In this document: one piece after another, positions 1 to 6,320 of the stretch | How the letters are laid out: every line of letters starts with the position of its first letter | Numbering within the stretch: position 1 is the stretch's first letter | Position numbers and translations under genes: made by a program | Assembly: GCA_026770615.1 (NCBI GenBank) | Contig: MU631401.1 | Coordinates: 268,252 to 288,766 of the forward strand | Reading direction: 5' to 3' | Source: Pavlovales sp. CCMP2436 | Taxonomy: Eukaryota; Haptophyta; Pavlovophyceae; Pavlovales | Length of the DNA: 20,515 nt | Notes under the pieces: generated by a model | Database searches by the model: none | What the model was told of the DNA's origin: nothing | The model's input: only the letters and a program-made list of their open reading frames with translations

Positions 1-114
1 CGTAGCCTTGGTAGCCTTGAGCGGCGTCTCCGTGTGCTGCTCGCCACCGCGCGAAACAGCGCCCGTCACAACACGTGACAAAAGCAATAGCATGGTGGCG
101 AAGAGCAACATCAT
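1..114 (-). CDS. N-terminus of a secreted or membrane protein, truncated by window edge
   Basis: An ATG-ATG pair at 114-109 opens a minus-strand frame without a stop for 38 codons to the window edge. The start context is GCCACC-ATG, a near-perfect Kozak sequence. The peptide begins MMLLFATMLLLLSRVVTGAV, a classic signal peptide: a short leucine-rich core followed by small residues, with likely cleavage near TGA-V. A polar stretch rich in Thr, Lys and Glu follows. No domain can be named because the rest lies outside the window. The frame was read directly from the reverse complement; secretion is inferred from the leader. It could also be a signal anchor. Confidence 0.55.
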   Translation of the reverse strand, partial: MMLLFATMLLLLSRVVTGAVSRGGEQHTETPLKATKAT

Positions 115-130
115 GGTGGCGAGCCAGGCA

Positions 131-150
131 GCGCCCCCCTCGGGGGGCGC
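131..150. promoter_or_regulatory. GC-only hairpin in presumed 5' leader of the secreted-protein gene
   Basis: A GCGCCCCCC / GGGGGGCGC inverted repeat with 9-bp perfect arms and a 2-base centre lies 17 bp upstream of the minus-strand start codon at 114. If transcribed it would form a very stable stem just ahead of the initiator. A role in translation or transcription is only inference. Confidence 0.35.
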
Positions 151-170
151 AGTTGCAGCTGCACGCTGTA

Positions 171-259
171 ATCTAGTATAAACACGAAGACATGCTATGG
201 TACATTTGTACCTTTATCATATTAATCGCGTTTTTTCGCACTATTGCTAAATACTAGAT
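171..259. repeat. Short AT-rich interval bounded by 9-bp inverted repeat
   Basis: ATCTAGTAT at 171-179 is matched by ATACTAGAT at 251-259. Between them is an AT-rich stretch, in contrast to the GC-rich flanks, with a small GGTACA/TGTACC palindrome. It may be a tiny MITE remnant or the promoter of the minus-strand gene at 1-114. No target duplication is clear. Confidence 0.25.
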
Positions 260-414
260 AAACCAACCGCCCGGAAATCACTACACTGATTTCTTAGCGG
301 GGGACTCAGACTCCGTCCTCGCTGCCGCCAAGCCTCGCCGCGGCGTCTACGGCGTCCGCGCGTCCGCAGGATCTCCCCGAGTCGTTCGATGTCGGAAGCG
401 CGCCAGCTCCACCC

Positions 415-538
415 TCAAGCGCCGGCACTGCAGAGCTCACGTCCACTCGATACATTCACCTCTCCCTCCCAGAAAGCCTCTAGTAACCACGGCAGACCGT
501 CCGACCGTTTTTTTGTTTTTGTAAGCCGTCCGCGCCTG
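415..538 (-). CDS. Alternative terminal exon of the CXXC gene
   Basis: If exon 2 of the CXXC gene is cut at CTTCAG|GTCAAC (671/670) and joined to GTGCAG|CAGGCG (539/538), a phase-2 frame stays open for 41 codons and ends at TGA 415-417. The peptide begins RRGRLTKTKKRSDG, a basic nuclear-localisation-like stretch. The 132-bp intron would contain a CA/GC microsatellite, as the first intron does. The competing model is simple read-through to TAG at 625. Only cDNA would decide. Confidence 0.35.
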
Positions 539-555
539 CTGCACGCTGTGGCTTG

Positions 556-591
556 CGTGCGCGCGCGCGCGTGTGTGTGTGTGTGTGTGTG
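556..591. repeat. GC/GT compound microsatellite
   Basis: A run of alternating GC dinucleotides passes directly into about ten GT dinucleotides. It lies in the proposed second intron or 3' region of the CXXC gene. Frames reading through it give only CVCVC or HTHTH peptides and are not genes. Confidence 0.85.
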
Positions 592-624
592 CATCTCGCC
601 TCGCCCGTGGGCGAGCGGCGAGGT

Positions 625-1986
625 CTAGAACGCCCCCCCCGGGACGGGCTGCGGGCCGGGTGGGGTTGACCTGAAGAGCGAGACAGGCTGTCGCAAAGGT
701 GCGCCGCGCACGTTTGGCGCTGTGCACTTCCTAGCTGTGCACGCCTGCTTTTTGACACCGGGCCCACCAAACTGATAGGTAGGGGGTGGGGGATATTAGT
801 ATGCCATCGACCTGTGTGTGTGTGGTTGGGGGGGGGATTCGTATGCCCTCGACCTGTGTGTGTGTGTGTGTGTGCTGGGGGGGGGGGGGGGGGGGGGGTT
901 GCTCAGCCTGAAGTCCCTCCTCATTCGCCAAATGCAGCGGGCGAATGAAACAGTACGCAACCGACCTACCCCCCCCACCCACCCCGATATCAATATTACT
1001 CATATCAATCTGAATTGTTATAGTAATATAATAGCAGCGCTCGGAACAGCGCAACTTCCAGGACAGTCAGACGCCAGCTTGAATCCCTACCAGCAATATA
1101 ATAATACCAGCAATAATCGCAACGATCCTACCTTAAGGCAAACAATATTTCGTTCGCCAATGCAGCATGAAGCAGTATACCCGCATACATCGCACACACA
1201 CAAGAAAAAGGTAATGCATTATTAGATTAAATATGAACCCTCCTTTGCGCCTCGTTGGCCAGGTGTAGGGCACGGACGAAGCTTACAATTAAAGGACCCC
1301 CCCCACCATTACCACCATCATCACCACCACACACAATGTAGTAAATAAATAATACGAATAAATAATACCTTGGGTTTGTCGACGCAGTTGCCGCACACCC
1401 CACAGTCGGGCCGTAGACAGTTTCCGCACGTGCCACAGCGCGAGCCTCGGAGCTTCTTGCTACGCCCCTCCTCGTCGTACTCGTCGTCCAGCTCGTCCTC
1501 ATGCCCCTCACCCTCGCCCTCCTCCGGGCTCTCGAGCGGGCGTTTGCTTCCCGTGAGCGCGATTTCCTGCAGCACTTCGGCGGCCTCGCGGCCGGTGGGC
1601 GAGAGCGCGGTGTCGTCGAAGAAAGCGCCCATGGCCGGGTCAGGCAAAGGAGGCATCGGCGGCACGTGTATGAGCCTTCGGGAAGGCATGTGGATCGGCG
1701 ATAGGTTTGTCATGTCGGGGCTCAGTGGCGTGAAGGGCGTGAAGAACGGGGCGGAGCGGCCGGACGGCGGGGCGACGCCGATCGCGCCCGTGAACTCGGG
1801 CGTTGCGACGGACTCGCCGGCCGCGGTGCCGTTCAATCCTGCACGGGAGGCAGCGCCGGCCATGTCGTCGGCCCTAAGGTTCAGGTGCGAGATCTCAGAA
1901 ACCCGCGGGCGCGGCCAGTCCATGGTGGGCTCGGAGAGCGCCTCGGCCGAACCACGGCGCTCCGCGGCCGTCCCCGGCTCGCTCAT
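625..1986 (-). CDS. CXXC-type zinc-finger protein, spliced
   Basis: This is a probable nuclear protein that binds unmethylated CpG DNA. Exon 1 (1986-1369) encodes a Pro/Ser-rich region, then an acidic stretch (EEGEGEGHEDELDDEYDEEG), a basic SKKLRGSR, and the first half of a CXXC finger: CGTCGNC, LRPDC, GVCGNC, VDKPK. A GT donor follows CCC-AAG at 1369. Exon 2 starts at 771 after CAG with FGGPGVKKQACTARKC, which is exactly the missing second half (KFGG motif plus the last two cysteines). All eight zinc ligands are present and the phase is 0. Without splicing exon 2 reads on to TAG at 625-627. Alternatively a donor after 671 leads to a third exon at 538-415. The start at 1986 is the first ATG after an AT-rich upstream stretch; the same frame is open further upstream, so the N-terminus is uncertain. 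CXXC fingers recruit chromatin modifiers in other eukaryotes; no catalytic domain is visible here. Confidence 0.75.
797..898. repeat. Duplicated TG-tract minisatellite with G22 homopolymer
   Basis: Two diverged copies of a unit (GTATGCC-A/C-TCGACC, then a TG tract, then a G run) lie at 800-836 and 841-898. The second ends in 22 consecutive G (877-898). On the transcribed minus strand this is a C-rich pyrimidine tract inside the CXXC-gene intron, about 100 bases before the acceptor. Length is probably variable, and sequencing errors are likely here. Confidence 0.85.
1034..1102 (+). repeat. Dispersed repeat family, copy A
   Basis: The block GCAGCGCTCGGAACAGC...CAGTCAGACGCCAGCTTG, followed by AATCCCTA, closely matches sequences at 9334-9408, 9530-9600 and (inverted) 6255-6320. 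It sits inside the CXXC-gene intron. AGCTTGAATCCC loosely resembles a Pol III B box, so a SINE-like origin is possible but unproven. Confidence 0.7.
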
Positions 1987-2319
1987 GACCGTGTCGGTCG
2001 CCCGCGTGAACTCCTCGGCCCTGATGCCCTTTGGCGAAAGGGCGTCTCGTGAACACGTCCAGACTTTGGCCGGTCGGTCTGCGGATGGCGGAGAACTTCG
2101 GGAAAGTGAACTGACGAGACACTTTTTTAAAAAAAATCCGTCAGTTTTGGCGTACTGAAAAAGACGTTCGTAACAATTAGTAACGTCTTTTCGCTCATCG
2201 CAAACGATGCCACGCTCGATGAACGTGACCGGCGAGGCGCCGACGGCAAAGCGCTTGCACTGCAACAAGCAGATGCTCGAAGCAACATGTCTAAGCACCA
2301 TACGACGTGGACGGTTTGG

Positions 2320-2321
<2 letters not shown>

Positions 2322-2359
<38 letters not shown>
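2322..2359. repeat. CA dinucleotide microsatellite
   Basis: An uninterrupted CA run of about 19 units lies upstream of the CXXC gene on its minus strand. Nothing else identifiable lies in 1987-2500 apart from a T/A-rich stretch at 2120-2190 that may belong to the promoter. Confidence 0.9.
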
Positions 2360-2360
<1 letters not shown>

Positions 2361-2501
2361 CTGTCACTTTTGCGGCCGATATGCGGCCGCGGGTATGGGG
2401 CTCCTGCTCGCTGGAGTCAAGATGGCGGTCGGCCACCAGCGCGCGGTGGCTCGACCAATCGGGGCAAGCCCCTGCACAAGCTGCACGACCGCAGATCATC
2501 G

Positions 2502-2599
2502 GAGTGGGCCCCATACCGCGATCTCCGATGGATTAGCTGCGGGCGAGTCGCGATCCCATTAATGGGATCGATGGGGCGCCGAGCGTATGGGGCCCACTC
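2502..2599. repeat. Nested inverted-repeat structure with central 20-bp palindrome
   Basis: GAGTGGGCCCCATAC at 2502-2516 is exactly mirrored by GTATGGGGCCCACTC at 2585-2599. Between them is the perfect palindrome CGATCCCATTAATGGGATCG (2551-2570). The flanks 2600-2640 are rich in GGTGGAGCGG direct repeats. The layout suggests a small foldback element or a dimeric protein-binding site. No target duplication was recognised. Confidence 0.6.
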
Positions 2600-2857
2600 G
2601 GATCGGGTGGAGCGGGTGGAGCGGAATCGGGCGCGATCGGCGCTTCAGCTCAACCACTGCCTCCCCCGTAATTTATTAATTCTGGGCCAGTCCAGTGTCC
2701 GTGGTCACTGTGACTGACAGCTCACAGCCATAGTGTGTAAGTTTCTTGTTAAACGCCCGTCCCCGGGAGAATCGCACTGGAAATAAGCGTTGAAAAAAAC
2801 ACTCAGATCCAGGGATCCACCCCGAGCACACGGATACCGTCCCCACCGCTGATCAGT
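2600..2857. other. Intergenic stretch without a recognisable gene
   Basis: No frame of interest and no strong repeat was seen. Sequence is of mixed composition, with GATCCAGGGATCC-type motifs near 2805-2820. Confidence 0.4.
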
Positions 2858-3010
2858 TCAGACACACGACGATCGACGACGACTCTCGACTGGCGCGCTG
2901 ACCGATCTCCACTGCATCTCCCCCGCGTCGTCTGAAAGTGCAGCACCGTCTGCAAGCGCGACACACCTACGCGACTCCCAGACCATTACTTCGTCACTAG
3001 CCTGTATCAC

Positions 3011-3054
3011 ATATATTGCGATTTTTGTCCCGAAGTACAGAAATCGCAAATATA
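3011..3054. repeat. Imperfect AT-rich hairpin
   Basis: ATATATTGCGATTTTTG (3011-3027) pairs with CAGAAATCGCAAATATA (3038-3054), with few mismatches and a 10-base loop. It lies inside the putative C-terminal coding remnant at 2858-3190, so it may be chance or a foldback relic. Confidence 0.4.
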
Positions 3055-3453
3055 CGCGGCTTGTCTGTTGATCCAGTCTATCCCACCACTTGCCGGGGGT
3101 GGGCCTCAGGCGCAGGACTTTAGGATGCGGGAAATTGCGGGCTTGTTGGCTCATGATTGTGTTTCGGAAACTTTGAGTTTGCTGGCTCATATTTGGTTTT
3201 GGGTTTCTTGCCGCCCGGGTGGTGTGTCAGCGTAGATGACTGGATGGTTTCAAAGGCTCGTTTGGTAGATGAGCGCATTGTGCGTGGGTGATTTCCGTGT
3301 ATGAATATGACGGGCTTGTCCGAAGTTAATGCGTGCTTGTTTGACGGGCCTGCTGCGGATTCGTGGTGTATGGTGGGACTAGATGGTCCTGTTTTGGGTT
3401 CCTGGTGTATGGTGGGACTGGCTGCTCCTGGTAGTGCTGAGGGTGTGGCTCGA

Positions 3454-3758
3454 AGATTTAATCCCACCAAGGATCCAATTTAGACATCTGAGGATCCGAC
3501 CCGAAGCAGGACTCCGCGCATGCCCGCTGAGGATCCGACCCACGAGAGGATCCAAACACTAGCCATCTGAGGATCCGACGCGAAGAACGGGCACAAAAAC
3601 AACGCCCACGGATCCGCTTCTCAATAACGCTTTGACGCGAAGAAATATCCAGCGCGCTTGGCCGAGGGAAGTGTCCGGCACAGGGGCGGATCCGAAAATA
3701 GCGCATCGTGGCAAGATCCAAAACTGCGCCGACGACAGCGTGCGCTCGAGCGCGAGCG
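3454..3758 (+). repeat. Left terminal inverted repeat of the MULE-like element
   Basis: The arm is 305 bp and contains seven GGATCC hexamers in CTGAGGATCCGAC contexts. It pairs with 4102-4445. Its inner end is CTCGAGCGCGAGCG at 3758. Confidence 0.85.
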
Positions 3759-3903
3759 CCGTGGAGACGCCATGCTGCGCTTCAGGCTGCGCGTCTGCAG
3801 GAGCCTCCTCGCCGGTGGGGCGATCGAGCTGAGCAGAACGCGCGAAAGGCCCGCGCGATGCCTAAGGGGGGCGCCGGTGCCTTTCCCTTTCCTGCCTGTC
3901 GGG

Positions 3904-4101
3904 ATGTCCGGCCCGAGCGGTGCAGCTGCCGCCGGCGCGAGCCAGGCCGCCGCCGGCGCGAGCCAGGCCGCCGCCGGCGCGAGCCAGGCCGCTGCCGGCA
4001 CTAGCGCTGCGCACCCGGCACTGCTGTCTGACTACGAGAAGTGCACCAAGCCGCTGGCGGAGCTGCAAGCGCGGACGGCATCGCTTTACTTCACAAATTA
4101 T
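3904..4101 (+). other. Cargo of the MULE-like element: possible captured gene fragment
   Basis: The 343-bp interior (3759-4101) is GC-rich and codes on the plus strand. From ATG 3904 it reads MSGPSGAA, then three units of AAAGASQ encoded by a 21-bp tandem repeat (3925-3987), then LLSDYEKCTKPLAELQARTA (from 4024), and runs on into the right TIR. A pyrimidine-rich leader (CCTTTCCCTTTCCTG) precedes the ATG. It resembles the 5' end of a host gene captured by the element (Pack-MULE). The parent gene is not in this window and I cannot name it. Confidence 0.4.
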
Positions 4102-4445
4102 CGCTCGCGCTCGAGCGTACGCTGTCGTCGGCGCAGTTTCGGATCCTGCCACGATGCGCTATTTTCGGATCCGCCCCTGTGCCGAACACATCCCTCGGCC
4201 AAGCGCGCTGGATATTTCTTCGCGTCAAAGCGTTATTGAGAAGCGGATCCGTGGGCGTTGTTTTTGTGCCCATTCTTCGCGTCGGATCCTCAGATGGCTA
4301 GTATTTGGATCCTCTCGTGGGTCGGATCCTCAGCGGGCATGCGCGGAGTCCTGCTTCGGGTCGGATCCTCAGATGTCTAGTTTTGGATCCTGCTTCGGGT
4401 CGGATCCTCAGATGTCTAAATTGGATCCTTGGTGGGATTAAATCT
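4102..4445 (-). repeat. Right terminal inverted repeat of the MULE-like element
   Basis: The arm is 344 bp, the reverse complement of 3454-3758, with one extra 39-bp subrepeat (GGATCC...TCTAG...GGATCC...GAAGCA). Subterminal repeats of this kind are candidate transposase-binding sites; that role is inference. Confidence 0.85.
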
Positions 4446-4689
4446 GTGGCTCGAGACGGTTTCTTCTGGATGCGCTTTGGGGGTATGACTCGAAGCGATC
4501 TCTTTCGAATATGTTTTTGCACGATTGGTATGCGTAAGCGTGGCTGGCCTCGGCTGGGCCTGAGGGTGGGCTCAGTCTGCATGGAGGGTATGGTCGGGTC
4601 TGCCCCTGGGAGTGAGTCTTCGTTATTCGGAGGTTGATTGCGGGTCATGCGTATTCGTTTGGCAGGAGTTGTCTGTGTGCTGGTGTCCT

Positions 4690-4972
4690 TTGGGGGTATG
4701 GGCTCATGCTGCATAGGTGGTATGGCCGCCGGTACCTTGTTTTGAGCGATGCTGTCCGTTGGGGGTCTGGGTTTGTAATGTATGGGTAGTAATGCTGATG
4801 ATACCTTCTTGTTTTGGGCGATGCTGTCCGTTGGGGGTATGGGCTCATACTGCATAGGTGGTATGGCCGCTGGTGCTTCTTTTTGAGCGATGTTATCTGT
4901 GGGGGGTATGGGCTCATACTGCATAGGTGGTAAGGCTGATGGTTCCTTGTTCTGAGCGATGCTATCTGTTGG
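4690..4972 (-). repeat. About 69-bp coding tandem repeats
   Basis: Four units start near 4694, 4763, 4833 and 4901 and share GGGGGTATGGGCTCATACTG and ATAGGTGGTATGGCC blocks. On the minus strand each codes about 23 residues (PPMQYEPIPP-TDSIAQNK type). The 4763 unit is the most diverged (PIHYKPRPPTD). A fifth unit lies at 5403-5436 and continues at 5883-5910 across an inserted element. Repeat number probably varies among strains. Confidence 0.75.
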
Positions 4973-5402
4973 ATACGCCGGTCTACTTCTTCTCTCGACT
5001 AGTCCTTGCAGCGCTAGTCGGTGCCCGTCGAGAGGTCGACGGGCGGCAGGTTCACATTGGACTACAGGATCTTCGACGAACGGAGACGATCAGTTCAAAA
5101 GCTGAGCGACTCAAGACCGCGACCTCTGAAATGCAACACAATCCAGTTGCAGCGACCGAAATAGTCGCGTCAGCAATCCGTGTTGCTATATCAAGCCATC
5201 GCTCATCACTGTGCTGTGGCTGCATATCTACCGAGTAGAATGAGCCAAACCAGCAACTGGTTCCCGTATGACACGGGTTGTGGCCAGTAAGTGTGTGCGG
5301 TGCTGTGTGCTACGGGCAGGCATGTAGGCAGTATAGCTTGGGTATATGCAATAGCCCTGATCAGTAGCTATAAGAGCATATACAATAGCCATACCGCCAA
5401 CA
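4973..5402. mobile_element. Unclassified 430-bp block interrupting the repeat array
   Basis: The 69-bp repeat breaks at CTATCTGTTGG (4962-4972) and resumes at CTATCCGTTGG (5403-5413), an 11-bp direct repeat with one mismatch, as an insertion would give. No matching terminal inverted repeats and no TG...CA ends were seen. Inside, a plus-strand frame (to 5238) and a minus-strand frame (from the right edge to about 5236) are open for about 60-90 codons but unrecognised. Rearrangement within the array is the alternative to insertion. Confidence 0.35.
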
Positions 5403-5436
5403 CTATCCGTTGGGGGTATGGGCTCATATTGTATAG

Positions 5437-5878
5437 GGGTCGAAATCCAACTCAGTGGCGCGATTCCGCACTGGGGAGGGGTAAAGGTGGTGGCTGGGAC
5501 GAAAAAGTAGACATTGATGCGCGCTAAGTGTCGATCGCTGATGTCGAATAGAGCCCTCCTCGATGGTCGGAGCCTACCTCGTGTGCCTCTCTAGTGCCTC
5601 TAGGGTCGACAACATACTTCGCGTTAACTACTATTTCTGATTCTCAGCGTTCGGAAGCGAAAAGAAAATCATGGTTCCCGAAGTGGTGCCGCGGAGTTAG
5701 TTGCAGATTCGTGAATGGGGCCGGTAGTTGCAGATTCGTGAATGGGGCACCGGCCCCATTCACAAATCTGCAACTAACTCCGCGGCACCACTTCCGGTTC
5801 CTGAATTGCTTCGGAGGATTTTCACCGAACTTTTTTCGAATTTCCCCCCGGACTGGCCACTAATTCGGATTTTGACCC
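5437..5878. mobile_element. 442-bp MITE-like element with ATAG target duplication
   Basis: Its ends are GGGTCGAAATCC (5437-5448) and GGATTTTGACCC (5867-5878), 12-bp inverted repeats with one mismatch; similarity extends to about 22 bp. ATAG occurs directly outside both ends (5433-5436 and 5879-5882). Ignoring the element and one ATAG restores the tandem-repeat unit GTATAGGTGGTATGGCCGCT, which is independent proof of the borders. It has no transposase. The superfamily is uncertain because a 4-bp duplication is not diagnostic. Confidence 0.75.
5680..5794. repeat. Long hairpin inside the 442-bp element
   Basis: Arms of 45 bp (5680-5724 and 5750-5794) are complementary except for one base. The 25-bp spacer contains a direct repeat of the inner arm (AGTTGCAGATTCGTGAATGG). 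It would form a very stable cruciform or RNA stem. Confidence 0.85.
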
Positions 5879-6119
5879 ATAGGTGGTATGGCCGCTGGTG
5901 TTGTGTTTTGATTCAGTTTCCTTGCTGCCCGCTCGGCTGTCTTGGCGGCCTACATGGCTGCCTTTAACTTATACGCGTCGTATGTAGATATATTGTCCTT
6001 GGTTAGCGCCGCTGATGCTTCGATTGCCGCTTTGCGTGATTTGTGCATGCTGAGGCTGTGTCGTAGGGCGTGTAGTGTAAGTCGCCGGGCTTGAGTGCGT
6101 CACCAGTATAGTAACTCAT

Positions 6120-6254
6120 AGTCCGTCGACGCCAAGTCCAATGTACATTTTTCACTCATAAATTATTGAGCAAAAATTTACAATTGAACATTAACTACAC
6201 CTCCCGGCCAGCCGCCCCGTCCGCGCGTCCCACTCATGTGCAACTATGAGGAGA
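6120..6254. other. AT-rich gap before the MORN gene
   Basis: No gene was seen. A small AT-rich stretch (ACTCATAAATTATTGAGCAA) lies near 6150-6175, upstream of the minus-strand pseudogene start at 6119, and may be its former promoter. Confidence 0.3.
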
Positions 6255-6320
6255 TGCTATTTATATTCCTGATCGGGATTCAAGCTGGCGTCTGACTCTT
6301 CTGAATGTTGTAATATCGTC
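6255..6320 (-). repeat. Dispersed repeat family, copy B (inverted)
   Basis: On the minus strand ACAACATTCAGAAGAGTCAG-ACGCCAGCTTGAATCCC matches the copies at 1.0 and 9.3-9.6 kb. It supplies the last codons (NIQKSQTPA) and stop of the MORN-protein frame, so the native 3' end of that gene may have been replaced by the repeat. Confidence 0.7.

Larger units (their letters stand above)
772..1368 (-). other. 597-bp phase-0 intron splitting the CXXC finger
   Basis: The donor is AAG|GTATTA at 1369/1368 and the acceptor is CAG|TTTGGTGGG at 772/771. The boundaries were fixed by the CXXC domain: K before the intron and FGG after it. The intron is much richer in simple sequence and AT than its exons. It holds two TG tracts, a G22 run, and one copy of a repeat found elsewhere in the window. 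Confidence 0.75.
3454..4445. mobile_element. Non-autonomous Mutator-like (MULE) element with long TIRs
   Basis: The element is 992 bp. It starts AGATTTAATCCCACC and ends GGTGGGATTAAATCT. The terminal inverted repeats cover 3454-3758 (305 bp) and 4102-4445 (344 bp). They differ by a single extra 39-bp subrepeat in the right arm plus roughly seven to eight substitutions, so the insertion looks young. It is flanked by the 9-bp direct repeat GTGGCTCGA at 3445-3453 and 4446-4454; 9-bp duplications with long TIRs are the usual signature of Mutator-like elements. There is no transposase, so it depends on another copy. The arms are full of GGATCC(GA) motifs (7 left, 10 right). A foldback element of another superfamily is the main alternative. 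Confidence 0.8.
2858..6119 (-). pseudogene. Decayed gene for a repetitive Pro-rich protein, broken by insertions
   Basis: Read on the minus strand. ATG at 6119 opens MSYYTGDALKPGDLHYT. A frame change near 6065 leads to a helical stretch (KAAIEASAALTKDN) with one TAG near 5952. Then come about five 23-residue units of PPMQYEPIPPTDSIAQNK type, a basic Pro-rich region, degenerate units such as PTIHQEPKTGPS, a Lys-rich stretch, and after another frame change a globular-looking tail ending at 2858 (VYLRFLYFGTKIAIYVIQ). Three blocks interrupt it: 5437-5878, 4973-5402 and 3454-4445. At 3454-4445 the flanking codons CGA-GCC-ACA are duplicated and the frame resumes in phase when the element is ignored. 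I do not recognise the protein. Linking the pieces into one former gene is inference from shared repeat units and phase; the C-terminal assignment is the weakest part. Confidence 0.5.

Noticed and set aside
389..1225. Several plus and minus frames with CVCVC or HTHTH stretches
   Set aside because: They are translations of TG/CA microsatellites and the G22 run, with no coding character.
1370..2158. 262-residue plus-strand frame opposite the CXXC gene
   Set aside because: Shadow of GC-rich minus-strand coding sequence; the minus strand carries the recognisable zinc finger.
4690..4972. CRISPR-like array
   Set aside because: The units are contiguous coding repeats of about 69 bp without unique spacers, in a eukaryotic setting.
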